A stretch of DNA of 61,908 nucleotides from JAGNZR01 sp051659505 (GTDB taxonomy: Bacteria > Fusobacteriota > Fusobacteriia > Fusobacteriales > Fusobacteriaceae): NCBI GenBank assembly GCA_051659505.1, contig JBOFOQ010000001.1, positions 1-61,908 of the forward strand, in the 5' to 3' direction. Positions 24,714-31,711 of the stretch are shown one piece after another; positions within the stretch are counted from its first letter, which is position 1; the number at the start of each line of letters is the position of its first letter. Both the position numbers and the translations under genes were made by a program. Under the pieces are notes generated by a model. That model made no database searches and had not been told where the DNA came from. It was given only the letters and a program-made list of their open reading frames with translations.

Positions 24714-25283
24714 ATGGTAAGTACAATAGAACTAGATTCTTATGAAGAATTTTTTTTATCAAAAGAAAAAAAATTTATTTAAAAAAAAGGAAAAGTAGTG
24801 ATAAGAAGTGTTACAAATAGCGGAAAGATAATAAGCAATAATATGTTTGTAGAAGAAGGCGAAATTATATTTGATAGCTTTAACAGCTTGGAAAAAAAAG
24901 AAAATTTAGACATAAGAATAAAAGTTATAGCACTGGAAAAATCTGTATTGGAAGAAATCACATTAAAAAAAAATAGAGATAAAGAGATATATAAAACAAT
25001 GCTAACTCAATTAATGAAAAAAAATGTAGAAGAATTAGACTATCATATCTACCCATCTAAAGGTTGTATTTTATCAATGCTAAAAAGATGTGCAGGAAAA
25101 GATGGAACAATAAATAAAAAAAATATAAAACCAGATTTATTTTATTTAGGAAAGACTCAATTTTATAAATTGTATAAAGAAATTAAAGATGAAGAATTTA
25201 TAAAAGGGCAAAAAGAAAAAATATATTTAGATATATTTAAAATTGATAATTATTTATCTGAATTAAAAAATATGAATGTATAA
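24714..25283 (+). pseudogene. Probable Crp-like regulator interrupted by an in-frame stop
   Basis: An AAGGAGG site (24699-24706 region) leads to an ATG at 24714 that reads MVSTIELDSYEEFFLSKEKK and stops at TAA 24780-24782. The same frame then continues without a break to 25283. The continuation KKGKVVIRSVTNSGKIISNN and MFVEEGEIIF resembles the cyclic-nucleotide-binding barrel of Crp-family proteins (K-G-x-V ... G-x-x-F), and the C-terminal 90 residues are helical and could hold a winged helix. Reinitiation is possible at GTG 24798, preceded by AAAGG. It lies directly after the pilus operon, so it may once have regulated it. The Crp assignment is moderate only. Confidence 0.5.
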
Positions 25284-25289
25284 AACTAA

Positions 25290-25297
25290 AGTAATAC
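25290..25297. repeat. 8-bp target-site duplication, left
   Basis: AGTAATAC directly before the left IS66 end. The same 8 bases follow the right end at 26659-26666. IS66 elements make 8-bp duplications. Confidence 0.9.
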
Positions 25298-25442
25298 GTA
25301 ACTACTCAGGGGTTAAACACAAATCAATAAAAAAATCATAATTTTCATCAAAAAGAGACAATATTTTTTTTAAAATAAAAAAATATTGTCTCTTTTTTGT
25401 GGTAAAAAGTTTGCTATTATGCTTTTTATGGAGGTGAAACCA

Positions 25443-26451
25443 GTGACAAAAATAGAACTTTTAGAATACAATAAAATGTTGAAGGAACAAATTAAAATAT
25501 TAATGATTGAAATGTTAAAAGTAAGATTGAACATGAATAGCTCTAATAGTAGTAAACCACCATCAACTGATGACTTTAAAAAAACTAAATCATTAAGAGA
25601 AAAAAGTAATAAATCTTCAGGAGGACAAATTGGTCATAAAGGTTCTACTCTTAACAAAGTTTTAGAGCCAGATAGTATAATAGAACTAGCGCATGACTCG
25701 TGCGAACATTGTCAATCATATATATAAAATATAGATGTTGACGAAATTAAAACACGTCAAATTTTTGATATACCTCCAATTAAAATCAAGGTAACAGAAT
25801 ATAGGGTTACATCTTAAAGACGAACTTATTCAAAATTAGAAGAAATAGAAAAAGTAATAAAGAATGAACTAATAAACTCAGAAACACTTCATGTTGATGA
25901 AAGTGGACTGAGAATAGAAAGTACATTGAGATGGCTTTTCTCTTTTTCTAATGATAAATATACATTTTATAAATCACATAAAAAAAGAGAAAAGAAAGCT
26001 CTAGATGAGATAGATATATTACCAAAGTATAATGGTATTGTAAGTCATGACTGCTGGAGTGCTTATGACAGATACAATAATTACAATCATGCTTTATGTT
26101 GTGCTTATCTTCTTAGAGAATTAATATTTATCAAGGAAATTGAAACATTCAAATTTCCACAACAAATAATAGACCAACTATTAGCTATGAAGAAACTAGT
26201 TGAAAATGGTGGTGTTCTCGAGAAAGAAGAAATTCAAAAATATATAGATAAATATATTTTAACAATTCAAATAGGATTGATAGAGGAAAATTTAAAATAT
26301 CCTTTTGATGAGTACAAAGAAGTAAATCATATAATTTACTCAAAAGACTAGAAAGAGATTTTGATGTTTTAAAGTTTTTTATTAATCAGGATGTAACTCT
26401 TTTTGATAATAATCTAGCTGAAAGAGATATAAGAATGATAAAACTTAAGTA
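25443..26451 (+). pseudogene. IS66 transposase (TnpC-type) remnant
   Basis: GGAGGTGA (25431-25438) precedes the GTG start. The N-terminus shows the IS66 hallmark MNSSNSSKPPSTDDFKKTKS and SSGGQIGHKGSTL, then a zinc-finger-like CEHCQ. A stop interrupts near 25725 and another near 25815, the middle of the protein is deleted, and SETLHVDESGLRIESTLRW and SHDCWSAYDRYNNYNHALC restore the catalytic core. After 26351 a frameshift leads into LERDFDVLKFF and FDNNLAERDIRMIKLK, where the nested repeat cuts it off. It is inactive. Confidence 0.9.
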
Positions 26452-26636
26452 ACTACTCAGCCATTGAAAAGGATTGGTAGATATGGTTTATTTAAGTGTA
26501 GTAAATATAATTTTATCGTTTATATCACCAATAACTGTGATTTTTGATTTTTTTAACATAACTTTATTTTAATAAAGTTAGTGTTTACTTGATGAATAAA
26601 GGTGAAGTACAGTTTTTAATATGGCTGAGTAGTTAC
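26449..26636. mobile_element. Nested MITE-like unit with 16-bp perfect terminal inverted repeats
   Basis: GTAACTACTCAGCCAT (26449-26464) is matched by its exact inverse at 26621-26636. The first 12 bases equal those of the surrounding IS66 ends, but the inner bases differ (CCAT against GGGT). The 188-bp interior has no coding capacity. No target duplication is visible at its borders. It replaces the last part of the transposase. Confidence 0.75.
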
Positions 26637-26658
26637 GACTTTACCCCTGAGTAGTTAC

Positions 26659-26666
26659 AGTAATAC
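26659..26666. repeat. 8-bp target-site duplication, right
   Basis: AGTAATAC, identical to 25290-25297. It overlaps the first bases of the next hairpin (26662-26709), so the IS66 copy landed at the edge of that older structure. Confidence 0.9.
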
Positions 26667-26709
26667 CTCCAAATTAGTGTAAAATAAAATACACTAATTT
26701 GGAGGTATT
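26662..26709 (+). promoter_or_regulatory. 19-bp perfect hairpin that buries a ribosome binding site
   Basis: AATACCTCCAAATTAGTGT (26662-26680) and its exact inverse (26691-26709) enclose a 10-base loop. The right arm contains GGAGG (26701-26705), the ribosome site of the ATG at 26713. In a read-through transcript the site would be hidden. This is a known protective feature of insertion sequences. Confidence 0.8.
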
Positions 26710-26712
26710 TTT

Positions 26713-26778
26713 ATGGCAAAAAAATTATTTAGTGAAGAAGAAAATTTTATCCATTTTTATATAAAATTTTTATACTAA
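26713..26778 (+). pseudogene. N-terminal relic of an insertion-sequence protein (IS3/IS150-like orfA suspected)
   Basis: The 21-codon frame MAKKLFSEEENFIHFYIKFL ends at TAA 26776-26778. MAKKLFSEEE resembles the first residues of the helix-turn-helix protein of IS3/IS150-type elements found in Fusobacteria and Clostridia, from memory only. After the tenth residue the match is lost, so this is a deletion remnant. The antiporter gene converges on it from the right. Confidence 0.4.
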
Positions 26779-26821
26779 CTCAGAGCATATTTTTAACCAC
26801 CAAAAAAGAGGCAATAATCTT

Positions 26822-28102
26822 TTAGTTTAAATATCTAATCCAAATATAGATATTTGAAACAATTAAAGTTTGAACAGCGATTAAAGAACCAAATTTAATA
26901 AAATCAATGAAGCTTATTCTTATCCCTGCTCTAGTAGCAGCACTAACAGCAACGACATTTGTAGCAGATGCTAGAATAGAAATATTTCCACCTAAACAAG
27001 AACCAAAAGATAATGCCCACCAAAAAGCATTAGGGTCTCCTTGCCCTTTAAATGAAGGGATCATAACCTCGACAATTTTAGAAACAGTAGCGGCATTGGC
27101 TACATTTCCAATGATAGAAGTAAAGAGAGCTGAGATCCATGAAATTCCTAAAACTGCTATATTAAAATGTCCTTTTGTAACTTCTATCATTTTTTTTCCT
27201 AAAAAATCAATAACATGAGTTTCTTGTATACCTTTTACCATCATAAAAAGACCTATAAAAAAGAATAAAGTATCCCATTCAACATGTTTAAAAGTTTCAA
27301 CAGTATCTTTTTTAGCTATAATTACTAAAATTACTGCTCCACTTAAAGAGATAATGGCTAATCCTTTATCTATAAAATTATTTAAAATAAAACCTAAAAT
27401 AACTAAAGAGAAAATTAATCCAGCTTCTTTTAATAGTTTTTTATCTTTTAAAGTTCTACTAGCATCAAGCTCCATAACTCTAGCTTTTAACTCAACAGAA
27501 ACTTTTAATTTCCTTCCATAGATAAAATAAACATTTGCTATTAAAATAATCATAGCTAAAATTGACATAGGACCTGTATTAAGAATAAAATCATTAAATG
27601 TAAGATGAGATTCATTTCCTATAATAAGTTGGGTAGGGTCTCCAATAATAGTAGCAACTCCTCCAATATTAGCAGCCATAACCTCAGTGATAATAAATGG
27701 GAATGGATTAAGTTGTAATTGGTTGGCAAGAAGTATGGAAACTGGAGCCATAAGTAAAATTGTTGTAACATTATCTAAAAATGCCGAGCACACAGCAGTC
27801 ACTATTGCTAAAAGAACAATGAGAGAAAATGGTTCTCCCCGTACCAGTTGTGCAGCTTTAATAGCAAACCATTGAAAGATACCAGTTTCAGAAATAAGAT
27901 GAACAATTATCATCATTCCTATTAATAAAAATAAAATTTCTAATCTTTCGGCAACTGCCTCTAAAGCTTTTTCTTCGTTTAAAATACCAACTAAAGCCAT
28001 TCCTAAACCACCAATCATAGTTGCCCATGCTCCTGGAACTTTTTCAGAAATTATTAGATAAAAAACGGTAATAAAAATTACTAATCCTAAAACTATCTGC
28101 AT
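26822..28102 (-). CDS. ArsB/NhaD-type ion transporter
   Basis: The 426-residue membrane protein has about eleven hydrophobic segments and belongs to the ion transporter superfamily that includes ArsB, NhaD and SLC13/citrate carriers. The first half has FLDNVTTILLMAPVSILLAN near residue 108 and GGVATIIGDPTQLIIGN near residue 146; the second half repeats the motif as NVANAATVSKIVEVMIP near residue 338 and CLGGNISILASATNVVAVS near residue 370. These paired re-entrant motifs carry the substrate. Substrate is undecided: arsenite, Na+/H+ or an organic anion are all possible, and no ars gene is nearby. GAGGTGA precedes the ATG on the minus strand. It is transcribed divergently from glpP. Confidence 0.8.
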   Translation of the reverse strand: MQIVLGLVIFITVFYLIISEKVPGAWATMIGGLGMALVGILNEEKALEAVAERLEILFLLIGMMIIVHLISETGIFQWFAIKAAQLVRGEPFSLIVLLAIVTAVCSAFLDNVTTILLMAPVSILLANQLQLNPFPFIITEVMAANIGGVATIIGDPTQLIIGNESHLTFNDFILNTGPMSILAMIILIANVYFIYGRKLKVSVELKARVMELDASRTLKDKKLLKEAGLIFSLVILGFILNNFIDKGLAIISLSGAVILVIIAKKDTVETFKHVEWDTLFFFIGLFMMVKGIQETHVIDFLGKKMIEVTKGHFNIAVLGISWISALFTSIIGNVANAATVSKIVEVMIPSFKGQGDPNAFWWALSFGSCLGGNISILASATNVVAVSAATRAGIRISFIDFIKFGSLIAVQTLIVSNIYIWIRYLN

Positions 28103-28135
28103 TGTTGTTCACCTCTAAATTTTTTCAAGTTATAT

Positions 28136-28171
28136 ATTAAAGTATACATTAAAGTATACATTAAAGTATAT
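28136..28171. repeat. Three tandem copies of a 12-bp unit between divergent genes
   Basis: ATTAAAGTATAC is repeated nearly three times, the last copy ending ATATATC. It lies in the 271-base gap 28103-28373 between the transporter and glpP. The repeat could be multiple binding sites for a regulator or plain AT-rich slippage. The rest of the gap is very AT-rich and holds nothing else I can name. Confidence 0.7.
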
Positions 28172-28373
28172 ATCAGAATTATATAATTTGCAATTAATAA
28201 AAAAATAAAATAGATTGATAATATTAAAATAAAAGTATATGATATATATATAGTATTGTTTTAATGTGATTTAGCTATTTACTAAAAAATAAAGTTCTAA
28301 ATTAAACATATATTATTTATTTATTTATATTTTGAAAATGTTTATTATTAAATTTTAGGTGGGGGATAGATTT

Positions 28374-28961
28374 ATGAGTAATGAATTGAAAAAAATTTTA
28401 GGGGAAAGTTCATTAATTATAGCGTTAAAAAATGAAAAAGATTTGCCTAGGGTTCTAAAATTAGAATCTAAAATAATATTTTTACTTTGTGGAGATATAT
28501 TAAATATTGAAGAGATAACAAGACAAATAAAGTCTTCAGGGAAAAAAACTTTTGTTCATATAGATATGATTGAAGGGTTAGACTCTAGGGCAGAAAAAAG
28601 CATAGATTTTTTAAAAAATAATAGTTATACCGATGGAATAATAAGTACAAAGCCTTCTATGATAAAATATGCAAAAAAAAATGGATTTGCAACAATTCAA
28701 AGATGTTTTTTAATTGATTCTTTGTCTTTTGAAAATACAAAAAAAATTTTAAAAGAAGGAAATGCTGATGCTATTGAAATTTTACCAGGAGGAATGCCAA
28801 AAATTATAAAAAAAATTTCATCCATGGTAAATGTTCCATTAATTGCAGGAGGATTAATAATGGACTTAGAGGATATTGAAATTAGATTGAAAAATGGAGC
28901 TTTAGGAGTTTCAACAACAGATTTAAAAGTTGCAGAAAATTACTACAGAATTAACAAATAA
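28374..28961 (+). CDS. glpP: Glycerol-responsive antiterminator GlpP
   Basis: GlpP binds glycerol-3-phosphate and then the leader mRNA of glp genes, preventing early termination. The 195-residue protein is a TIM-barrel-like single domain with the family motifs FVHIDMIEGLDSRAEKSIDF near residue 60, DGIISTKPSMIKYAKKNG near residue 84, ADAIEILPGGMPKIIKKI near residue 129 and VPLIAGGLIMD near residue 150. The ATG at 28374 is chosen since GGTGGGGGA (28358-28366) precedes it; GTG 28359 would lie inside that site. It is followed by glpF and glpK, its expected targets, both with leader hairpins at the first gene. Confidence 0.93.
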   Translation: MSNELKKILGESSLIIALKNEKDLPRVLKLESKIIFLLCGDILNIEEITRQIKSSGKKTFVHIDMIEGLDSRAEKSIDFLKNNSYTDGIISTKPSMIKYAKKNGFATIQRCFLIDSLSFENTKKILKEGNADAIEILPGGMPKIIKKISSMVNVPLIAGGLIMDLEDIEIRLKNGALGVSTTDLKVAENYYRINK

Positions 28962-29055
28962 CAAATAAAACACAAATTTTTAGGAGTTAAAAACAACTTT
29001 TCAAGTGAAAAAACAAACGTTTTATATAAAAAAAACACATTTATAAGAGATGAAG

Positions 29056-29084
29056 TTGACAATTTTAAAATTGTAAAGTATAAT
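29056..29084 (+). promoter_or_regulatory. Perfect consensus promoter of glpFK with palindromic operator
   Basis: TTGACA (29056-29061), 17 bases, TATAAT (29079-29084). A 16-base perfect palindrome ACAATTTTAAAATTGT (29059-29074) covers the -35 edge and spacer and may bind a repressor. Transcription starts near 29091, giving a leader of about 135 bases. Confidence 0.8.
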
Positions 29085-29152
29085 AATTTTATAGAGAACC
29101 AATATATTATTTAAGTTCTAATTAAATAAAATATAGCTAAAGAGACCAGAGA

Positions 29153-29199
29153 AAGCTATCAATTTTCTTGTAGAGATACAAGACTATTGGTAGTTTTTT
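29153..29199 (+). terminator. Leader terminator before glpF, probable GlpP antitermination site
   Basis: AAGCTATCAA (29153-29162) pairs with TTGGTAGTTT (29187-29196), with an inner stem TCTTGTA/TACAAGA (29166-29172/29177-29183) and GAGA loop, followed by T residues. Because it lies inside the transcribed leader before glpF, it should stop transcription unless GlpP-glycerol-3-phosphate intervenes. Confidence 0.7.
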
Positions 29200-29225
29200 A
29201 TATAATAATCTAGGAGGTAAAATTT

Positions 29226-29978
29226 ATGAATGTCTACACAGGAGAATTTGTTGGGACAACTCTACTTATACTATTAGGAAACGGTGTTGTTGCAGGGTGT
29301 CTATTACCTAAAAGTAAATCAGAAAATGCAGGCTGGATGGTAATATCTGCAGCTTGGGGCTTTGCGGTAATGATAGGGGCCTATGTTACTGGTTGGGTAA
29401 GTGGTGCTCATTTAAATCCTGCTTTAACAGTGGGGTTAGCTTCAATAGGAAGTATAAGTTGGAGTCTGGTCCCAGGCTATATATTAGCTCAAATAGGAGG
29501 AGCTATGCTAGGACAATTACTAGTAGTCTTAGCTTATAAATTACATTATGATTTATCTGAAGACAAAGAGTTACTACTGGCTACATTTTCAACCTCTCCA
29601 GCGATAAGAAACTATAAATGGAATTTTGTAACTGAGGTAATAGGAACAGGAATGTTAGTTTTTGGATTATTAGGAATAGGACATGGAAATAATACAGCTA
29701 CAACCTTTATAGGGGAAGCGGGAAAATTTAGTGGTAATATAGGAATACTTGGACCATTGTTAGCAGGGCTGTTAGTTTGGGGAATAGGGCTTAGCTTAGG
29801 AGGACCAACAGGTTATGCAATTAATCCAGCAAGAGATCTAGGACCTAGAATAATGCATGCTTTACTTCCTTTGAAGAATAAGGGTGGAAGTGATTGGAGT
29901 TATGCATGGATACCAGTAATAGGACCTGTAGTTGGAGGAGTAATAGGAGCGTTACTTTTTAAAGTATTATTTGGTTAA
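29226..29978 (+). CDS. glpF: Glycerol facilitator (aquaglyceroporin)
   Basis: GlpF is the membrane channel through which glycerol enters. The 250-residue protein has six membrane segments and the two pore motifs: HLNPALTVG near residue 61 and YAINPARDLGPRIMHALLP near residue 197, the Arg-Asp after NPA being typical of glycerol channels rather than water-only aquaporins. GGAGG stands before the ATG. It follows a consensus promoter and leader terminator, and precedes glpK by 42 bases, forming the glpFK operon. Confidence 0.97.
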   Translation: MNVYTGEFVGTTLLILLGNGVVAGCLLPKSKSENAGWMVISAAWGFAVMIGAYVTGWVSGAHLNPALTVGLASIGSISWSLVPGYILAQIGGAMLGQLLVVLAYKLHYDLSEDKELLLATFSTSPAIRNYKWNFVTEVIGTGMLVFGLLGIGHGNNTATTFIGEAGKFSGNIGILGPLLAGLLVWGIGLSLGGPTGYAINPARDLGPRIMHALLPLKNKGGSDWSYAWIPVIGPVVGGVIGALLFKVLFG

Positions 29979-30020
29979 AATATAAAAAAACATAAAAAAA
30001 AATTAAAAGGAGTATAAAAT

Positions 30021-31520
30021 ATGAAATATATAATTGCATTAGATCAAGGAACAACCAGTTCAAGAGCTATATTGTTTGACGAGAATCAAAATGTAGTAGG
30101 AAGTGCACAAAGAGAATTTGCACAAATATACCCAAAAGAAAGTTGGGTAGAGCATGACCCTATGGAAATCTGGGCAAGTCAAAGTGGAGTTTTGGCTGAA
30201 GTTGTAGCTAAAACTGCAATTTCAACTCACGATATAATAGGACTTGGAATAACAAATCAAAGAGAAACTACAATAGTTTGGGATAAAAAAACAGGAAAAC
30301 CTGTATACAATGCAATAGTTTGGCAATGTAGAAGAACTGCTGGAATTTGTGATGAATTAAAAGCTAGGGGTTTGACAGACTATGTTCGTGAGAATACAGG
30401 ACTTGTTATAGATGCTTATTTTTCAGGAACAAAAATAAAATGGATTTTGGACAATGTTGAAGGAGCAAGAGAAAGGGCAGAAAAAGGAGAACTTTTATTT
30501 GGAACTGTTGATACTTGGCTTATGTGGAAATTAACAAATGGAAAAGTTCATGCAACAGACTATACTAATGCTTCAAGAACAATGATTTATAATATTAAAG
30601 ATTTAAAATGGGATGAACGCATGTTAAAAGAATTAAATATTCCAAAATCAATGTTGCCAGAGGTTAAGGATAGTAGTGGAATTTTTGGATATGCAAATTT
30701 TGGTGGGCAAGGTGGACATAGAGTTACTATTTCAGGTGTAGCTGGAGACCAACAAGCAGCTCTTTTTGGTCAAGCTTGCTTTAATAAAGGTGAAGCTAAA
30801 AATACATATGGAACAGGGTGTTTTATGTTGATGAATACTGGTGATAAAATGATAACTAGTAAAAATGGACTTTTAACAACAATAGCCATTGGATTAGATG
30901 GAAAAGTTGAGTATGCGTTGGAAGGAAGTATTTTTGTTGCAGGAGCTAGTATTCAATGGCTAAGAGACGAGTTAAGAATAATTAATGATGCTAGAGATAC
31001 AGAATATTTTGCTACTAAAGTTCCAGATAGTGGTGGAGTTTATGTAGTACCAGCTTTTGTAGGTTTAGGAACTCCTTATTGGGATATGTATGCTAGAGGA
31101 ACTATAATGGGGTTAACTAGAGGAAGTAATCGAAACCATATAATAAGAGCTACATTAGAGTCTATTGCATATCAAGTTAGAGATGTTTTAGAGGTTATGC
31201 AAGAAGAGTCAGGAATAACTCTTGCTGAATTAAGAGTTGATGGTGGGGCTTGTGAAAATAATTTTTTAATGCAGTTTCAAGCAGATATAATAGGAACAAC
31301 AGTTAGAAGACCTAAAATAATAGAAACAACAGCTTTAGGTGCTGCATACCTAGCAGGCTTAGCAGTGGGATTTTGGGAAACTAAAGAAGAAATAAAAGAA
31401 AAGTGGATAATAGATCAAGAATTTTTTCCTGCAATGAATGACGATATGAGAAAAGAAAAGTACAAAGGATGGAAAAAAGCTGTATCTCGTGCAAGAGATT
31501 GGGCGAGAGATGATGAGTAA
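30021..31520 (+). CDS. glpK: Glycerol kinase
   Basis: GlpK phosphorylates glycerol with ATP to glycerol-3-phosphate, trapping it in the cell. The 499-residue protein has the FGGY-kinase start IALDQGTTSSRAILFD, TNQRETTIVWDKKTGKP, the glycerol-binding region around WQCRRTAGICDEL, TDYTNASRTMIYNI, GVAGDQQAALFGQ and TYGTGCFMLMNTG, and the C-terminal LRVDGGACENNFLMQFQADI. Length is standard. A His-containing phosphorylation loop as in PTS-activated kinases of Gram-positives may lie near residue 232 (GGQGGHRV); this is a suggestion only. AAAGGAG precedes the ATG. Confidence 0.97.
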   Translation: MKYIIALDQGTTSSRAILFDENQNVVGSAQREFAQIYPKESWVEHDPMEIWASQSGVLAEVVAKTAISTHDIIGLGITNQRETTIVWDKKTGKPVYNAIVWQCRRTAGICDELKARGLTDYVRENTGLVIDAYFSGTKIKWILDNVEGARERAEKGELLFGTVDTWLMWKLTNGKVHATDYTNASRTMIYNIKDLKWDERMLKELNIPKSMLPEVKDSSGIFGYANFGGQGGHRVTISGVAGDQQAALFGQACFNKGEAKNTYGTGCFMLMNTGDKMITSKNGLLTTIAIGLDGKVEYALEGSIFVAGASIQWLRDELRIINDARDTEYFATKVPDSGGVYVVPAFVGLGTPYWDMYARGTIMGLTRGSNRNHIIRATLESIAYQVRDVLEVMQEESGITLAELRVDGGACENNFLMQFQADIIGTTVRRPKIIETTALGAAYLAGLAVGFWETKEEIKEKWIIDQEFFPAMNDDMRKEKYKGWKKAVSRARDWARDDE

Positions 31521-31563
31521 AAAAATAAAATGAAGTAAAATAATCTTAGAATTAAGATAAAGT

Positions 31564-31592
31564 TTGAAGAGGAATAAAAAATATGTTATGAT
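31564..31592 (+). promoter_or_regulatory. Promoter of the glycerol-3-phosphate dehydrogenase operon
   Basis: TTGAAG (31564-31569), 17 bases, TATGAT (31587-31592). Confidence 0.6.
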
Positions 31593-31632
31593 ATGAATAT
31601 AATAAAATAAACAGTAAGAGAAAAGAGAGCTG

Positions 31633-31691
31633 TGAAAAAATAAATGGTTATAGCAACTATTTATTTTTCATTTGCTTTCTATTTTTTTATA
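31633..31691 (+). terminator. Leader hairpin before the dehydrogenase, probable second GlpP target
   Basis: TGAAAAAATAAATGGTT (31633-31649) pairs with AACTATTTATTTTTCA (31655-31670) around ATAGC, and a T-rich stretch follows (31671-31691). It sits between promoter and gene, like the glpF leader. The bases just before both hairpins are alike (AGAGAAAGCT in glpF, AAGAGAGCTG here), a possible shared GlpP recognition word. Confidence 0.6.
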
Positions 31692-31711
31692 ATTTTTTAG
31701 GAGGAAAAGCT

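Larger units (their letters stand above)
25298..26658 (+). mobile_element. Defective IS66-family insertion sequence with nested MITE-like unit
   Basis: The element is 1361 bp, with terminal repeats GTAACTACTCAGGGGT (25298-25313, and inverted at 26643-26658), flanked by perfect 8-bp duplications AGTAATAC. IS66 ends begin GTAA and duplicate 8 bp, so the family assignment rests on ends and on the transposase. A hairpin AAAAGAGACAATATT / AATATTGTCTCTTTT (25351-25396) sits between left end and gene and would block read-through transcription. The transposase has decayed (see 25443). A 188-bp unit with its own related ends interrupts the 3' part. Confidence 0.9.

Noticed and set aside
24780..24782. 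Recoding (selenocysteine or frameshift) at the in-frame stop of the Crp-like gene
   Set aside because: The stop is TAA, not TGA, and both sides are in the same frame, so slippage on the A tract would not rescue it.
25290..26778. Prophage or integrative element border
   Set aside because: Only insertion-sequence parts are present; no integrase, tRNA attachment site or phage gene is found nearby.
26907..27218. Plus-strand 103-residue open frame inside the transporter gene
   Set aside because: It is the reverse reading of a clear membrane transporter with paired substrate motifs, and lacks a ribosome site.
30700..30750. Glycerol kinase His-phosphorylation loop as a firm assignment
   Set aside because: A His is present in the expected neighbourhood but the flanking residues do not clearly match the phosphorylated loop of Gram-positive enzymes, so it is only mentioned.
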